From an uncultured Elusimicrobia bacterium (GTDB taxonomy: Bacteria > Elusimicrobiota > Elusimicrobia > Elusimicrobiales > Elusimicrobiaceae): DNA of 5,234 bases. The first letter of the stretch is position 1, and every line of letters starts with the position of its first letter. Of this stretch, positions 4,564-5,234 are shown in pieces. The notes under the pieces were generated by a model. The model worked only from the letters and a program-made list of their open reading frames with translations. It made no database searches and was not told where the DNA came from. The stretch is taken from assembly GCA_945483375.1 (NCBI GenBank), contig CALYRQ010000082.1:1-5234 (forward strand). The letters are read 5' to 3'. The position numbers and the translations under genes are program-made.

Positions 4564-4609
4564 CCCGCCGCTGATAGACAAAAAGAAAACTCCGTTTTCT
4601 TGCGGCGGG
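4564..4609. other. Nested double stem-loop in the hairpin cluster
   Basis: An outer stem, CCCGCCGC (4564-4571) with GCGGCGGG (4602-4609), encloses an inner stem, AAGAAAAC (4583-4590) with GTTTTCTT (4594-4601), around a 3-nt loop. Both are perfect 8-bp stems. On the 3' side they are contiguous; on the 5' side 11 nt (4572-4582) are left unpaired, forming one large bulge. Such an asymmetrical fold is more elaborate than a terminator and could be a small structured RNA or a folded repetitive element. Confidence 0.6.
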
Positions 4610-4621
4610 ATTTGCATTCAT

Positions 4622-4641
4622 CCCCAGGCTCCCGCCTGGGG
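4622..4641. repeat. Hairpin repeat unit B (GC-rich, TCCC loop)
   Basis: CCCCAGGC (4622-4629) and GCCTGGGG (4634-4641) form a perfect 8-bp stem around TCCC. Compared with unit A at 4506-4525, the only differences are the fifth base and its pairing partner, a compensatory change that keeps the stem. The two units flank the two central stem-loops in the same orientation. Confidence 0.7.
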
Positions 4642-4658
4642 TGTCCTGTAAGGTATGC

Positions 4659-4693
4659 AAAAACGCCCCGGACGAAATGACCGGGGCGTTTTT
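4659..4693 (-). terminator. Strong terminator after the protease gene
   Basis: CGCCCCGG (4664-4671) and CCGGGGCG (4681-4688) form an 8-bp GC stem around a 9-nt loop. The stem is flanked by an A-run and a T-run that extend the pairing to 13 bp. On the minus strand it ends in TTTTT and lies 13 bp past the protease stop codon. The symmetry means it would also stop + strand transcription. Confidence 0.88.
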
Positions 4694-4706
4694 TAAACAT
4701 ATCAAT

Positions 4707-5234
4707 TTATCGGCGGCCTTTGGGTTTAGCTTTCGTAACAGATACAATTTCTTCCGTCTGAAAATCGTACTTATATGTGGTCTTGGTAAGGTCACGGGAG
4801 GTGCGGTTTTCCACCAGTACTTCCGGGTTTTCCGGGCTCCAGGCGGCGCGGCGGACGGTCACCGTTATATACCGGGGAGAATAAATATCCAACATTTCTT
4901 GCACTTTACTGTAGGAAAATTTATTGTCAAACCCTTGCTGCCACACCTGTTTTCCCTCGGCATTTTGAAATGAAACGTAAGAAATATATTCATCCACATT
5001 TAGCGGAATAATGTTCTTGCCATTTAAAACGAGCGGAAACGTCGCTTCGCCGCCGTTATGATACGCTTCCACCAAGGTGTTTAAAAAAGAAGCATTGGTA
5101 GCATACCCTACGTCAAACTGCGCGTCTTGGCGGTCATAAGAACTGCCCGTATGAATACCCACTAATTCCTGGTCGGCGTCCACCACCGCGCTGCCGCACA
5201 AACCGGGGCGTTCATCGCGGGCAAACGGAATAGT
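4707..5234 (-). CDS. Chymotrypsin-fold protease with Cys nucleophile, partial (C-terminal part)
   Basis: Open to the window edge, so the N-terminus is missing; 175 residues are visible. At 11-17 of the fragment lies GLCGSAV, aligned with the GxSGxxV nucleophile block of trypsin-like proteases but with Cys (13) for Ser. GIHTG follows at 26-30; the His lies 15 residues after the nucleophile, as His184 does after Ser169 in Staphylococcus V8 protease, where it reads a Glu side chain. VGYATNASFLNTLVEAY resembles the closing strand and helix of the fold (about 45-61). About 110 further residues form an unrecognised extension with a basic tail, KAKPKGRR. The catalytic His and Asp would lie outside the window. 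The TTG at 5199-5201 is not a credible start because it would begin inside the nucleophile motif. Substrate and location unknown. Confidence 0.75.
   Translation of the reverse strand, partial: TIPFARDERPGLCGSAVVDADQELVGIHTGSSYDRQDAQFDVGYATNASFLNTLVEAYHNGGEATFPLVLNGKNIIPLNVDEYISYVSFQNAEGKQVWQQGFDNKFSYSKVQEMLDIYSPRYITVTVRRAAWSPENPEVLVENRTSRDLTKTTYKYDFQTEEIVSVTKAKPKGRR

Noticed and set aside
4448..4795. Open frames on both strands through the hairpin cluster
   Set aside because: They cross the strong terminator and the stem-loops and overlap the protease in another frame. Their composition is driven by the palindromes, and none has family features.

Overview
The window is bacterial chromosome of roughly balanced base composition. 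Every gene I can support lies on the minus strand, so transcription runs from right to left. Its core is a conserved translation and transcription-factor cluster, read as tRNA-Gly, tRNA-Thr, tRNA-Thr, tuf, rpmG, tRNA-Trp, secE, nusG, rplK, rplA. This matches the classic bacterial tRNA-tufB-secE-nusG-rplKA order. The organism cannot be named from the sequence. The EF-Tu has a non-standard switch I loop, which points to a divergent lineage. Elusimicrobiota or another little-studied gut lineage is only a guess.

Right end (4707-5234): the C-terminal part of a chymotrypsin-fold protease, cut by the window edge. Its nucleophile position holds Cys instead of Ser (GLCGS), and a GIH motif follows at the distance that forms the Glu/Gln-recognising pocket in V8-like enzymes. 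A strong, symmetrical terminator follows the gene. Next comes about 140 bp packed with hairpins (4506-4641). An extended -10 promoter then leads into a 53-residue XapX-family membrane protein (4293-4454).

Middle and left (233-4192): a good sigma70-type promoter (TTTACG, 17 bp, TATAAT) lies just upstream of tRNA-Gly. From there to the terminator at 233-269 I see no other strong promoter or terminator, so the cluster is probably one transcript of about 3.9 kb. It carries four tRNAs and six proteins: EF-Tu delivers aminoacyl-tRNA to the ribosome, L33, L11 and L1 are 50S proteins, SecE is a translocon subunit, and NusG couples RNA polymerase to the ribosome. The small spacers between the tRNAs and between tuf and rpmG contain GC-rich hairpins that could guide processing or tune expression. 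The usual continuation rplJ-rplL-rpoB-rpoC is absent: a terminator ends the unit directly after rplA.

Far left (1-232): no gene seen, only an inverted repeat resembling dispersed intergenic palindromes.

The observations most worth following up are the altered G2/switch I loop of EF-Tu, the cysteine-nucleophile protease, and the twin covarying hairpins between the protease and the XapX gene.
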